DNA of 64,000 bases from Nitrosomonas sp. Nm166. Lineage in GTDB: Bacteria; Pseudomonadota; Gammaproteobacteria; Burkholderiales; Nitrosomonadaceae. Under the pieces are notes generated by a model. It was not told where the DNA came from. It was given only the letters and a program-made list of their open reading frames with translations, and did no database searches. This document shows, in pieces, positions 1 through 9,157 of the stretch. How positions within the stretch are numbered: the first letter of the stretch is position 1; each line of letters begins with the position of its first letter. Location of the stretch: assembly GCF_900112825.1 (NCBI RefSeq), contig NZ_FONE01000013.1, positions 1 through 64,000 on the forward strand. Direction: 5' to 3'. A program made the position numbers and the translations under genes.

Positions 1-99
<99 letters not shown>

Positions 100-106
100 T
101 CTAGGG

Positions 107-141
107 CTTTCCCTGCCTGGCAAAAGCTGGGTAGGGGAAAG
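107..141 (+). other. Hairpin in the amoC-amoA spacer
   Basis: CTTTCCCTGCCTGGC and GCTGGGTAGGGGAAAG can pair around an AAAA loop, with one or two mismatches. No T-run follows, so it looks less like an intrinsic terminator than an mRNA processing or stability structure separating the amoC and amoAB segments. The role is inferred from position only. Confidence 0.5.
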
Positions 142-210
142 TAAAAGACACGAGGAATCGTCATGTTTTCAAATTTAATATCACACGCAATTGAATAAAG
201 GGAGGTTCTA

Positions 211-1035
211 GTGAGTAGAACAGACGAAATTATAGCAGCGGCCAAGATGCCGCCTGAAGCGGTCAGGATGTCCAGATATATTGATGCAGTGTATTTTCCA
301 ATTCTCTGTATTCTTCTGGTAGGTACGTATCACATGCACTTCATGCTGTTGGCGGGAGACTGGGACTTCTGGCTAGACTGGAAAGACCGCCAATGGTGGC
401 CGGTAGTCACACCGATTGTAGGGGTCATGTACTGTGCAGCCCTGATGTATTACTTATGGGTAAACTATCGGCTGCCCTATGGAGCGACGCTATGTATCGT
501 ATGCCTGTTAGTAGGCGAATGGCTGACCCGTTACTGGGGTTTTTACTGGTGGTCACACTACCCGCTCAACTTTGTACTGCCCTCAACCATGATTCCAGGC
601 GCGCTGATGCTGGACACCATCATGTTACTGACGGGTAACTGGCTAGTTACAGCCCTGTTAGGCGGCGGATTCTGGGGCTTATTCTTCTACCCGGGCAACT
701 GGCCGATATTTGGCCCGACCCACTTACCGGTGGTGGTAGAAGGCGTACTGTTATCAGTGGCTGACTACACAGGCTTCCTGTATGTGCGTACCGGTACACC
801 GGAATACGTACGCCTGATTGAACAAGGCTCACTGCGTACGTTCGGTGGTCACACCACAGTCATTGCAGCGTTCTTCTCAGCCTTCGTATCAATGCTGATG
901 TTCTGCGTATGGTGGTACTTTGGCAAACTGTACTGCACCGCCTTCTTCTATGTTAAAGGCGAAAGAGGTCGTATCTCGATGAAGCACGACGTAACAGCGT
1001 TTGGCGAAAAAGGCTTTGCACAGGGGATCAAATAA
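211..1035 (+). CDS. amoA: Ammonia monooxygenase subunit A
   Basis: Membrane subunit of ammonia monooxygenase, which oxidises ammonia to hydroxylamine, the first step of nitrification. The 274-residue protein has the full family length and the signature stretches [32 protein letters not shown] and [15 protein letters not shown], with several hydrophobic helices. It starts with GTG at 211, set by a GGAGG at 201-205; no better ATG is in frame. The stop TAA shares one base with the amoB ATG, so A and B are translationally coupled. The sequence is unmistakably of the Nitrosomonas type. Confidence 0.98.
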   Translation: MSRTDEIIAAAKMPPEAVRMSRYIDAVYFPILCILLVGTYHMHFMLLAGDWDFWLDWKDRQWWPVVTPIVGVMYCAALMYYLWVNYRLPYGATLCIVCLLVGEWLTRYWGFYWWSHYPLNFVLPSTMIPGALMLDTIMLLTGNWLVTALLGGGFWGLFFYPGNWPIFGPTHLPVVVEGVLLSVADYTGFLYVRTGTPEYVRLIEQGSLRTFGGHTTVIAAFFSAFVSMLMFCVWWYFGKLYCTAFFYVKGERGRISMKHDVTAFGEKGFAQGIK

Positions 1036-2297
1036 TGAGTATAAAAAGCATTTTTAAACTGGGCGTATTAGGCCTGTACGGTGCTGCGATTGGAGCGGCC
1101 TCACTGGCGATGACCCTGGCAGTAGACGTAAAGACAGCGGCAGCGCACGGTGAACGTTCCCAGGAACCATTCCTTCGTATGCGTACGATTCAATGGTACG
1201 ACCTGAAATGGCAACCGAAAGTCACCAAAGTCAATGATATTGCAACGATCACCGGCAAGTTTCACCTAGCGGAAGACTGGCCCCGTGCGGTAGGTAAACC
1301 GGAACGTGCATTTTTCAACATCGGAAGCCCAAGCCCGGTGTTTGTACGTTTAAGCACCAAGCTGAATGGCGAACCGACATTCATTTCTGGTCCGCTGGTC
1401 ATTGGACGTGACTATGAATTTGAAGTCAGACTGAAAGCCAGGATCCCAGGACGCCATCACATGCACGCGATGGTGAATGTCAAAGAAGCAGGACCGATTG
1501 CAGGACCGGCCTCGTGGATGAACATTTCTGGAAGCTGGGATGACTTCACCAACCCGATCACCACACTGACGGGTAAAACCATCGATTTGGAGACATTCAA
1601 CTTTGGCAACGGCATATTCTGGCACTTGGTATGGCTAGGCCTGGGCTGCTTCTGGATTGGTTACTATGTAGCCCGTCCGATGTTCCTGCCGCGCAGCCGG
1701 GTATTGCTGGCGTATGGTGATGAACTGCTGTTAGACCCAATGGACAGGAAAGTAGCCTGGGGCGTTGCGATACTGACCTGTGCCCTGGTATGGGGAGGCT
1801 ATCGTTACACTGAAAGCGTCCACCCCTACACAGTACCGATCCAGGCAGGTGAATCCAAAGTAGAACCAATGCCGATTGCACCGAACCCAGTTGCAATCAA
1901 GGTGACTCATGCTAACTATGACGTACCAGGCCGTGCGTTGCGTGTGACCATGGACATCACCAACAATGGCGACTCACCGATTAGCATCGGAGAATTCACC
2001 ACAGCAGGTGTACGTTTTGTTAACAAATTAGGTCAAACGCATCTGGACCCAGACTATCCAAGAGAACTGGTAGCTACCGGTTTATCGATGGATAACGACA
2101 GCAGTATTGCACCTGGAGAAACCCGCGAAGTCAAGATGGAAGCCAAGGACGCGTTATGGGAAGTACAACGTCTGATGGCGCTGCTGGGTGACCCGGAAAG
2201 CCGTTTTGGTGGCTTACTGATGACATGGGATGAGGAAGGCAATCGTTATATCAACAGTATTGCTGGCGCAGTAATTCCAGTCTTCACCAAGCTATAA
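1035..2297 (+). CDS. amoB: Ammonia monooxygenase subunit B
   Basis: Periplasm-exposed subunit of ammonia monooxygenase, 420 residues. An N-terminal signal segment ends in an Ala-rich stretch, and the mature chain would begin near His-Gly-Glu-Arg, placing the conserved amino-terminal histidine at the copper site. Further in, [11 protein letters not shown] supplies the two other histidines equivalent to the PmoB copper ligands (family knowledge). Two transmembrane helices flank the second cupredoxin-like domain (around residues 190-210 and 235-255). It overlaps the amoA stop by one base and is followed by a strong terminator-like hairpin, so amoE and amoD downstream are probably expressed by read-through or separately. 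Confidence 0.98.
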   Translation: MSIKSIFKLGVLGLYGAAIGAASLAMTLAVDVKTAAAHGERSQEPFLRMRTIQWYDLKWQPKVTKVNDIATITGKFHLAEDWPRAVGKPERAFFNIGSPSPVFVRLSTKLNGEPTFISGPLVIGRDYEFEVRLKARIPGRHHMHAMVNVKEAGPIAGPASWMNISGSWDDFTNPITTLTGKTIDLETFNFGNGIFWHLVWLGLGCFWIGYYVARPMFLPRSRVLLAYGDELLLDPMDRKVAWGVAILTCALVWGGYRYTESVHPYTVPIQAGESKVEPMPIAPNPVAIKVTHANYDVPGRALRVTMDITNNGDSPISIGEFTTAGVRFVNKLGQTHLDPDYPRELVATGLSMDNDSSIAPGETREVKMEAKDALWEVQRLMALLGDPESRFGGLLMTWDEEGNRYINSIAGAVIPVFTKL

Positions 2298-2316
2298 GCG
2301 GAAGTCAAGAAACAAC

Positions 2317-2361
2317 ACCGGTACACCACTGTCGAAAGACAGCCGGTGTGCCGGTTTTTTT
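2317..2361 (+). terminator. Rho-independent terminator after amoB
   Basis: ACCGGTACACCACTGTC pairs imperfectly with GACAGCCGGTGTGCCGGT around a GAAA tetraloop and is followed at once by a run of seven T. It lies 20 bases after the amoB stop and probably ends most amoCAB transcripts, leaving lower expression for amoED-copCD. Confidence 0.85.
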
Positions 2362-2454
2362 ATGAGTATGAAAGCAAAGTAAAAATCTAGGCATCCTGGA
2401 AATGAACAATCAAATCAGCAATATCAGGAGTGCTCACCCAAAGGAGGATTTGTC

Positions 2455-3042
2455 GTGGTTAGGCAAATAACACACGCAGGGATTTCTGTTTTTATTCTTG
2501 TTATGATGGCATTTTACGCAAGCACAGTCGGAGCCCATGGCAAGGTAACGATGGAAGAAGACACTTGTATGCGTCGGATCGGCGAGAACATGATTCATCT
2601 CAGTACCTATCAGCCGCAAGTGGACGAAGAAGGACATTATTGCACCGATATACCGAAAGCAGGAAATGCCATATTGGTTATAGACTTAGTAGATCCCTCA
2701 TTACGTGATATGCCAATCGGAATGAAAGTAATAAAAGGCAGCAAAGTAGATGAAGGAGAAACAGTTACCAATATACGTCCCGCGCTATATCACGACGGTG
2801 TCATCAGTACACAAGGTGTATTGGATCAAGGGAAATATCTCGTGCTGGTCACAGCCGAAGGCGTACCACCTCTGAATTATGAATATCACCTACGGGTGGA
2901 AATGGTCAATTATGCAGCAGTATTCAGGGCATGGATAGGGCCTGTCGTTGGCCTATTGCTGACCGCAATACTTGGGTATAAACTCATCAGGTCAAGACGT
3001 TTCAGAGATTGGATAGCCTCACGCGGTTCAGAGAAAAAATGA
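2455..3042 (+). CDS. amoE: Ammonia monooxygenase-associated periplasmic protein AmoE (Orf4)
   Basis: A 195-residue protein with an N-terminal signal peptide (cleavage likely after STVGA, leaving a mature HGKV start), a periplasmic domain and one C-terminal transmembrane helix (around residues 160-180) followed by a basic tail. It is a paralogue of the next gene: both share a mature N-terminal His-Gly, a Cys-Met/Val pattern, a YQP motif and a later Cys-x-Asp-Ile-Pro. Such proteins (AmoD/AmoE, PmoD in methanotrophs) are linked to copper delivery to the monooxygenase; the exact role is unsettled. Start GTG at 2455, chosen from the strong AAGGAGG at 2441-2447. Which paralogue is labelled D or E follows the usual amoCABED order. 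Confidence 0.88.
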   Translation: MVRQITHAGISVFILVMMAFYASTVGAHGKVTMEEDTCMRRIGENMIHLSTYQPQVDEEGHYCTDIPKAGNAILVIDLVDPSLRDMPIGMKVIKGSKVDEGETVTNIRPALYHDGVISTQGVLDQGKYLVLVTAEGVPPLNYEYHLRVEMVNYAAVFRAWIGPVVGLLLTAILGYKLIRSRRFRDWIASRGSEKK

Positions 3043-3115
3043 ACCCCCCGATGACGCATAAAAAGAGAAAAAAATCATCACAAAACTAACCATTTAAAGA
3101 CAGGAAATTTTAATA

Positions 3116-3694
3116 ATGTCAGCAAGAATAGCAGCAATGAAACAAATCGTATTAACAGTATTACTGGCAGCAAGCGTAATGTTTACATCGCAAGTACAAG
3201 CGCATGGTGGTCTGGCTTTAGCAGATGACATGTGCGTATTGACAGTCGGTCCCTACAGAATGCACTTTACAGGGTATCAACCGCTATCACAGGAAGAAGA
3301 ATTCTGTGAAGACATACCGGAAGTAGGCAAGACGGTGATTGCGCTGGACTATATTCAAGAAGAATTGCGTCCCTTGACAACTGAGGTCAGGATTATTCGT
3401 GATACCGGATCAGAAGAAAATCTGGATGCAATCACGGTATATCATTTGCCACCCAAGGTATATCCATCGGCATCGATTAATATCGAGCATACCTTTCCGG
3501 AGAAGGGTAAGTTCGTTGGACTGGTAACGGTAACGGGAGGTGCTCAGGATTATGTCTCCCGTTTTCCATTTTCAGTAGGGGAAGGCCGTCCCACACCCAA
3601 AATAGCCATCATCGCTCCGATTGTGCTGGTGATTGCAGCAGGCGCTTTCTTCATGATGCGCAGCCGGAGTAAAACTCATCCAACTGCGGCTTAA
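3116..3694 (+). CDS. amoD: Ammonia monooxygenase-associated periplasmic protein AmoD (Orf5)
   Basis: A 192-residue paralogue of the preceding gene with the same plan: signal peptide ending TSQVQA, a mature chain starting HGG, a Cys near DDMCVLTVG, the motif MHFTGYQP, a second Cys in FCEDIPEVGK and a C-terminal transmembrane helix followed by RSRSK. The Cys, Met and His residues fit the copper-binding role proposed for the AmoD/PmoD family. An internal ATG at 3137 starts just before the hydrophobic segment and is an alternative start; the first ATG is preceded by an ACAGGA. It sits 73 bases after amoE and before copC. Confidence 0.88.
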   Translation: MSARIAAMKQIVLTVLLAASVMFTSQVQAHGGLALADDMCVLTVGPYRMHFTGYQPLSQEEEFCEDIPEVGKTVIALDYIQEELRPLTTEVRIIRDTGSEENLDAITVYHLPPKVYPSASINIEHTFPEKGKFVGLVTVTGGAQDYVSRFPFSVGEGRPTPKIAIIAPIVLVIAAGAFFMMRSRSKTHPTAA

Positions 3695-3699
3695 GGTAG

Positions 3700-3735
3700 G
3701 GATAAGGATGAGTGATTTATTGAACTTATCCTTTT
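3700..3735 (+). terminator. Possible terminator after amoD
   Basis: GGATAAG and CTTATCC form a 7-bp stem with an 18-base loop, followed by four T. It is modest in strength and lies directly after the amoD stop, ahead of copC. Confidence 0.5.
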
Positions 3736-3774
3736 AAAAATTAATCAAATTTTTAAAAGATGGGAGGAAAAATT

Positions 3775-4176
3775 GTGCAAGATAAACAATCATTAGAATT
3801 TATACTTAAAAAAGTAACTGTCTTTCTTGGGTTGCTGGTTATATTGTCCTTATTAGTTCAAGCAAATTCAGTAATGGCACATGCAACTTTGGTCAAATCC
3901 GATCCACCTCGTAGAGCTGCTCTTTCTTCACCACCCAAACAAATTCAACTATGGTTTAATGAAAAAATAGAAGGGGCGTACGCATCTGTTACAGTGCTTG
4001 ACTCAAATAAAAACCCAATCACTGAAAATAGTCCAGAAGTTGTTCCAGATGATCCAAAGTCCGTTGTATTAAACATACCGCAAATCGAGCCGGGACGTTA
4101 TACAGTACAATATCGTGTGATGTCTGTGGATGGGCATGTAATTGAATCAGGCTTTGACTTCAGTGTAAAAAAATAA
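3775..4176 (+). CDS. copC: Copper resistance protein CopC
   Basis: Periplasmic copper-binding cupredoxin-like protein of 133 residues. A signal peptide ends at VMA and the mature protein begins HATLVKSDPP, the classic CopC start whose N-terminal His binds Cu(II); a second conserved His lies in SVDGHVIESGF near the C terminus. The upstream ATG at 3760 is in frame, but the GGGAGG at 3762-3767 sits inside that extension with ideal spacing to GTG 3775, so I place the start at 3775. copD follows 12 bases later. In this genus copCD travels with the amo cluster and probably helps supply copper to the monooxygenase. Confidence 0.9.
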   Translation: MQDKQSLEFILKKVTVFLGLLVILSLLVQANSVMAHATLVKSDPPRRAALSSPPKQIQLWFNEKIEGAYASVTVLDSNKNPITENSPEVVPDDPKSVVLNIPQIEPGRYTVQYRVMSVDGHVIESGFDFSVKK

Positions 4177-4188
4177 AATGTAGTAACT

Positions 4189-6195
4189 ATGATAGAAATC
4201 ATTGCAGCAATTGCACGCTGGTTTCAACTTGCAGCAAATCTGATTTTATTAGGGAGTTGCGTTTTTCTAGCAATTACTAGTACTGGAGAGCGAGCATACT
4301 TAGAAGCATGGATTGAAAGGTTAGAACGCTTATTTCCTTGGTTGGCGTTGAGTATCCCATTGGGATTACTTATCATTCTGATCGCAACCATAGTACAGGT
4401 TACCGGCAATATCAATAGCTTGGAGCAGCAAGAAATTTGGTTGGGCATCATAAGAGATACCCGAGCGGGGCAGATATGGATCTGGCGAACTGTATTGGCT
4501 ATCCTGCTACTGTTTGCGGTTATATATCTGCGTAACACACCCAAAGCTCGCTGGCGATATATTTTATGCGCTGTTATTGCGACTTTACCATTAATTGCCA
4601 GTTCATTGGCCAGCCACACGGCAGCAGAAGATTTATCCGTTACAGCTGTCATGCCATACGCACTGCATCTCATTTTTGCTGGTATATGGTTTGGAGCATT
4701 GCCGGCTTTTCTATTGCTGATTTATGAAAATAATAAGAAGGAAAATAGCTTAGCGTTTGAAACCTTGAAGCGCTTTTCTTCAATTGCTTTGCCGGTGATG
4801 CTATTGATTATTCTGACTGGTATTATTGTAGGCGACCGTATATTCGATGATCACTATGCAGCATTGGTGGCTACTTCATATGGCTGGCTGCTTAGTGCCA
4901 AAATATTTTTATTAAGTATTATTCTCTTGATAGCAGCACGCATCCGCTCATATTGGTTACCTTTACTGACGAGCAGCAAGCAAATCGCAGAGCAGGGTAG
5001 CAGTAAAAGTATAAAAAAATGGGTGCGTATTGAGTTTGTCCTGGCGCTGATCTTGGTATTTCTAGCAACGTTAGTTACCAATACCACACCCGTAAAGGAT
5101 GCATTGATTGAAAACTGGCCATTTCCATTCCGATTTTCGATTGATGCTACCTGGAATCAACCTCATGTGGCAACCCAAGTATGGATAGGCGTAGCAATTC
5201 TGGTATTTGCGATAGCGGCTATAAAACTGGGCCATTCTCGTAATTGGGAATTGAAGCGCTTAATCAGTATTCCAGCGATCCTTTTTATATGTGGTCTTGC
5301 AATTGCGCTACCACCATTAACAATTCAAGCTTACCCGGAAACTTATCGTAGACCACTGGTTCCCTTTGATGCTATCTCAGTAGCTAATGGCGCAGCGCTT
5401 TATACGGAATATTGTGTTGAATGCCATGGACATCAAGGAAAAGGCAATGGAATCAAATCAAGAACCTTATCGACAAAATTGCCGGATCTATTGACCGAGC
5501 CACACACAGCAGAACATACGCCAGGGGATTTCTATAACTGGATTACCTATGGCATGGCTAGCACAGACATGCCCGGTTATGCAGAAAAATTATCCGATGA
5601 GGATCGGTGGGATTTAGTCAACTTCATTCATGCACTATCGCGGGGTTATCAAGCGCGAATTCTGACGCCAGAAATCATTTCAAATAAAGCTTATGTAAAG
5701 CCGCCCGTTTTTTCTTATTCAGGGCATGATGAAAGTGGTGGTGCTCTGCAAGATTTCCGTGAGAATAAAGCAGTTTTGCTCGTTATTTTTTCTTGGCCGC
5801 AATCTAAAGATCGAATAGAACAGTTAAAACTGGCTTATGATCAGCTAAGTAAACAAAACATTGCAATATTAGCAGTACCATCCACAGATCTGACTGCCGA
5901 TGAGTTGGCACAACTAGCGACATTGCCTTTTCCAGTGATTACCCAAGGCGCTGCTGAAATTGCAGGGAGCTATTCATTGTGGCGTCGGACGTTGAGCCAT
6001 CCGGATATCATTGGCCGTGGAACAAACCCTGAGCATATGGAATTTTTGCTAGATCGATACGGATACCTGCGCGCACGCTGGATTCCATCAATAGATCAAA
6101 ATGGCTGGTCAGATATCGATAGGTTGAGTCAGCAGATAAGCTTATTGAATCGTGAAAAAAACAAAATGCCATTTCCGGAGGATTATGTTCGTTAA
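4189..6195 (+). CDS. copD: CopD-type copper membrane protein fused to cytochrome c and thioredoxin-like domains
   Basis: A 668-residue protein in three parts. Residues 1 to about 380 hold eight or nine transmembrane helices of the CopD family, proposed to move copper across the inner membrane with CopC. A class I cytochrome c domain follows, with haem motif CVECH (Cys409, Cys412, His413) and a likely axial Met461 in TDMPGY. From about residue 505 to the end there is a thioredoxin/peroxiredoxin-like fold (LLVIFSWPQ, ILAVPST, a late FLLDRYGYLRARW), with no CxxC visible. CopD alone is usually about 300 residues, so the fusion is unusual. The haem domain suggests redox coupling, perhaps Cu(II)/Cu(I) reduction at the periplasmic face (inference). 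Confidence 0.85.
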   Translation: MIEIIAAIARWFQLAANLILLGSCVFLAITSTGERAYLEAWIERLERLFPWLALSIPLGLLIILIATIVQVTGNINSLEQQEIWLGIIRDTRAGQIWIWRTVLAILLLFAVIYLRNTPKARWRYILCAVIATLPLIASSLASHTAAEDLSVTAVMPYALHLIFAGIWFGALPAFLLLIYENNKKENSLAFETLKRFSSIALPVMLLIILTGIIVGDRIFDDHYAALVATSYGWLLSAKIFLLSIILLIAARIRSYWLPLLTSSKQIAEQGSSKSIKKWVRIEFVLALILVFLATLVTNTTPVKDALIENWPFPFRFSIDATWNQPHVATQVWIGVAILVFAIAAIKLGHSRNWELKRLISIPAILFICGLAIALPPLTIQAYPETYRRPLVPFDAISVANGAALYTEYCVECHGHQGKGNGIKSRTLSTKLPDLLTEPHTAEHTPGDFYNWITYGMASTDMPGYAEKLSDEDRWDLVNFIHALSRGYQARILTPEIISNKAYVKPPVFSYSGHDESGGALQDFRENKAVLLVIFSWPQSKDRIEQLKLAYDQLSKQNIAILAVPSTDLTADELAQLATLPFPVITQGAAEIAGSYSLWRRTLSHPDIIGRGTNPEHMEFLLDRYGYLRARWIPSIDQNGWSDIDRLSQQISLLNREKNKMPFPEDYVR

Positions 6196-6207
6196 TACCT
6201 TGAACAG

Positions 6208-6960
6208 TTAAAGAGAATTGTTTAAAGCTATCACCGAAGCCAGCAGTGCGACCGTTTCCGCAATTTCTACCAATGCGCCCGCTGTATCACCGGTTGTCCC
6301 ACCAATCCGGTGGAGCATCAGATGACGTAAAAACCAGAAAATAATCACTACAGTCAGCGATAACCACAAATAGTGCATATCGGTGAGTAAAAACATCAGT
6401 AAAAATGTGGCAGTAATAATAAAAATACTCAACTGGCGTGGCTGATGCGCTGCCAGTGATGCGCCTAGTCCATTGCTTCTGACATACGGTGTAGTTAAAA
6501 ACAGCAGTGGCAATAATGTCCTCGCGAGAATGATAGCCAATAATAAAGCAATCCATTCATTGGCGGAGATCAGGGTATAAAGCGTGACGAATTTGAGGAG
6601 CAGAATCAATACGATGGCTACTACTCCGGCCGGCCCGCAATTGGGATCTTTCATGATTGCCAATGTTTTTTTCCGATCACCCATTCCACCAATCCAGGCA
6701 TCAGCACTGTCCGACAGGCCATCCAGATGTAATCCGCCGGTCAGTAAGACCCAGACAGCAACCAGTAACGCTGCAGTTACAAGAGGCGGTGAGTTATTCA
6801 ATGCCCACCCTAATCCCATGAGTATTAATCCTATGATTAAACCTATCAGCGGATAGAAGAGTAAGGAATATCCCAGGTCTTTATCACTTGGCTGAACCGT
6901 CAGCCGCACAGGTAAACGGGTCAAGAATTGCATCGCAACGAGAAATGGCTTGATGATCAT
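6208..6960 (-). CDS. cobS: Adenosylcobinamide-GDP ribazoletransferase (cobalamin synthase)
   Basis: Inner-membrane enzyme joining adenosylcobinamide-GDP to alpha-ribazole (phosphate), the last assembly step of cobalamin. The protein has the family start FLTRLPV, the metal-binding motif GGLHLDGLSDSADAW and MKDPNCGPAGV, and five or more transmembrane segments. An in-frame TTG lies 18 bases upstream, but ATG 6960 matches the usual N terminus. The first 77 bases overlap the end of cobC in another frame. It is the last gene of the B12 operon and converges on copD, with 12 bases between the stops. Confidence 0.93.
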   Translation of the reverse strand: MIIKPFLVAMQFLTRLPVRLTVQPSDKDLGYSLLFYPLIGLIIGLILMGLGWALNNSPPLVTAALLVAVWVLLTGGLHLDGLSDSADAWIGGMGDRKKTLAIMKDPNCGPAGVVAIVLILLLKFVTLYTLISANEWIALLLAIILARTLLPLLFLTTPYVRSNGLGASLAAHQPRQLSIFIITATFLLMFLLTDMHYLWLSLTVVIIFWFLRHLMLHRIGGTTGDTAGALVEIAETVALLASVIALNNSL

Positions 6961-7552
6961 AGGAAGAATCGGAAACAAGTCTTACTTGAGAGTGTCCTGC
7001 TTGTTCTATGCAAACATGTTGCATGCTGGCATGCTTGACTTCAAATTCCAGCAGTCGCTCAACAGGATATTGCTGAATATGGCAAATGATCACTCGTATG
7101 ACACCGCTATGTGTAATAAGTAAAATTCTCTTATCAACAAATTGGCGCTGGATTTCATACCAGGCTGATAATACGCGCGTCTCGAAATCAAGCAAATGTT
7201 CAGCCTTGGGAGGCGGATAAATCAAGGGATTCTGCCAGAAGCTAGATACAGCATCAGCATGGACTTGCATCAATTCAGCAGCCGATTGATTTTCCCATGC
7301 ACCAAAGTGAATCTCCTGGAGACGTGCATCTTGTGTAACGGGAATGCAATAACGCTGCCCCAATGCTTGCGCAAAATCTGCACAGCGAATGAGCGGGGAA
7401 GTGATAATCTGCTGCCACTGGAAAGGGCTCATTTCAACGGTATGCCACATTTGTGCCCAGCCGCGTGGTGTCAAGGGATAATCCGTACTGCCACAATAAC
7501 GATGGCTATTTTCGGTTTCGCCATGCCTGAGGAGATCAATAAAGGTTGTCAT
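6884..7552 (-). CDS. cobC: Alpha-ribazole phosphatase (histidine phosphatase family)
   Basis: Removes the phosphate from alpha-ribazole phosphate or adenosylcobalamin phosphate late in nucleotide-loop assembly. The start MTTFIDLLRHGETENSHRYCG carries the RHGE catalytic motif of the phosphoglycerate-mutase superfamily; the second catalytic His is in LLITHSGVIR. The frame is open further upstream, but that stretch overlaps cobT and is not family-like, so I start at ATG 7552 (222 residues). The last 25 residues or so run into cobS in a different frame and look like a non-conserved tail. It lies between cobT and cobS in the operon. Confidence 0.9.
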   Translation of the reverse strand: MTTFIDLLRHGETENSHRYCGSTDYPLTPRGWAQMWHTVEMSPFQWQQIITSPLIRCADFAQALGQRYCIPVTQDARLQEIHFGAWENQSAAELMQVHADAVSSFWQNPLIYPPPKAEHLLDFETRVLSAWYEIQRQFVDKRILLITHSGVIRVIICHIQQYPVERLLEFEVKHASMQHVCIEQAGHSQVRLVSDSSYDHQAISRCDAILDPFTCAADGSAK

Positions 7553-7565
7553 GGCTGAGTGGAGC

Positions 7566-8630
7566 TCAATTTTTTTGCGCAACTTGCGCTTCCGAGAAAG
7601 TTGCCATTTCATTATGCAACTGACAAGCCATGCGCAACAGGCTGAGCGCGATGGCTGCACCGCTGCCTTCTCCCAGCCGCATATCCAAAGCAATCAACGG
7701 TTCTGCATTGAGTGCTTTGAGAACCATACCGTGACCTAGCTCTGCTGACCGGTGCGAATAAATAAACCAGTCCTTGCACCCTAGAGAAATATGCTCAGCC
7801 GTTAATGCGGCAACGGTACTGATAAAGCCATCGATCAGCATAGGCAATCCTGATTGAGCGCCGCAGATATAAGCACCGGTTAAAGCAGCGATTTCAAAAC
7901 CGCCGACACGGCGCAGCGCATCTAAAGGAGACTTAATGTATGCGCGATGCAAGGACAAGGCTCGGGAAATCACATTTATTTTATGAGTAATACCCTGATG
8001 ATCAAGACCAGTGCCGGCGCCTGTCAGAAAGTGGGGTTGTTCATTCAACAAGATACACGCCAGTGCAGTGGCGCTGGTGGTATTACCAATACCCATCTCA
8101 CCGCCGATGAATAGTTGTTTGTTATTTTGTCGCGCACGCTCAATCGCTTCGTAGCCAGCATAAAGCGCCTGATTCAATTGCTCCCATGTCATCGCGGGTT
8201 CATGGATAAAATTGGCCGTCCCTGGCCCCAGGTGATAATGTCTGACATTTGGCAATGACTGTGTATCATGTGCCGCTCCCAGATTAATGATTTCCAGTGA
8301 GGCGTCCAGCGCGCGAGCCAGCACATTGATGGCGCCGCCGCCGCGCGCAAAATTTCTAATCATTTCGCTGGTTACCGATTGCGGAAACGCAGAGACGTTT
8401 TCCGCCGCTACACCGTGATCACCAGCAAATATGGCAATGTGCGCCTGTTCAACGCAAGGCCGTGGCGTATTTTGCAAGGTGGCCAGTTGAATGGCGATTT
8501 CCTCAAGGCGGCCGAGCGATCCGGGTGGTTTGGTGAGTTGTGTCTGGCGCATCTGCGCCAATCGGCCCATTTCCGGGTTAGGGACGGCTAACGGTGCATC
8601 CAACCAACCGAGGGTAATGGGCTTGATCAC
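7566..8630 (-). CDS. cobT: Nicotinate-nucleotide--dimethylbenzimidazole phosphoribosyltransferase
   Basis: Activates the cobalamin lower ligand by transferring phosphoribose from nicotinate mononucleotide to dimethylbenzimidazole. Family motifs are KPPGSLGRLE near the N terminus, FAGDHGV, GEMGIGNTTSA and the C-terminal LGEGSGAA, the last including the catalytic Glu region. The frame extends to 8690, but GTG 8630 overlaps the cobU stop and gives a standard N terminus (about 354 residues). The enzyme needs a base from outside or from another gene, because the adjacent bluB is broken. Confidence 0.93.
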   Translation of the reverse strand: MIKPITLGWLDAPLAVPNPEMGRLAQMRQTQLTKPPGSLGRLEEIAIQLATLQNTPRPCVEQAHIAIFAGDHGVAAENVSAFPQSVTSEMIRNFARGGGAINVLARALDASLEIINLGAAHDTQSLPNVRHYHLGPGTANFIHEPAMTWEQLNQALYAGYEAIERARQNNKQLFIGGEMGIGNTTSATALACILLNEQPHFLTGAGTGLDHQGITHKINVISRALSLHRAYIKSPLDALRRVGGFEIAALTGAYICGAQSGLPMLIDGFISTVAALTAEHISLGCKDWFIYSHRSAELGHGMVLKALNAEPLIALDMRLGEGSGAAIALSLLRMACQLHNEMATFSEAQVAQKN

Positions 8631-9157
8631 ACGTGTTCTCCTTTCAGCATCAATGGTAACCCAGCAGCGGTTAGCACTACCTGATCGCAATGCTGAGCGA
8701 TTTCCTGATGCAATTTACCAGCTTCATCGCAATAGCGGCGACTCAACTCACCCATCGGTATGATACCCATATTCGTTTCATTACTGACCAAAATGAGTCT
8801 TCCCGTCAAACCAGGCAGTACTTTCACGAACGCCGACCGCTCAATGTCAAATCTTGATATATTTGGATGAGTCAATAAATTGGTCAACCAGAGTGTCAAG
8901 CAATCAACCAATAGACAGCGTTTACTATCTGCACGCTGACTTAAGACAGCAGCCAGTTCCACGGGCTCTTCAATGATGCGCCAATGATCAGGACGCCGCA
9001 TCCGATGTGAAGCAATTCGCTCGCGCATTTCTTCATCTTCGATGGTTGCCGTTGCGATATAGGTGACTGGCAGCTGGCTTTCGGTGGCCAAACGTTCAGC
9101 CAGACGGCTTTTGCCTGAACGCACGCCGCCGAGAATCAACGTCTTCATGCTGGTCAT
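8627..9157 (-). CDS. cobU: Adenosylcobinamide kinase / adenosylcobinamide-phosphate guanylyltransferase
   Basis: Bifunctional enzyme that phosphorylates adenosylcobinamide and then adds GMP to give adenosylcobinamide-GDP, the substrate of CobS. It has the P-loop GGVRSGKS, followed by RLAERLA and the conserved HRMRRPDHW with the guanylated His. [12 protein letters not shown] and [12 protein letters not shown] are also diagnostic. At 176 residues it has the normal length. Start ATG 9157 overlaps the cobQ stop in an ATGA-type junction, and its own stop overlaps the cobT GTG. Confidence 0.95.
   Translation of the reverse strand: MTSMKTLILGGVRSGKSRLAERLATESQLPVTYIATATIEDEEMRERIASHRMRRPDHWRIIEEPVELAAVLSQRADSKRCLLVDCLTLWLTNLLTHPNISRFDIERSAFVKVLPGLTGRLILVSNETNMGIIPMGELSRRYCDEAGKLHQEIAQHCDQVVLTAAGLPLMLKGEHV

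Noticed and set aside
7566-8690. Longer N terminus for CobT from 8690
   Set aside because: The extra 20 residues overlap cobU and are not family-like; GTG 8630 gives the standard start.
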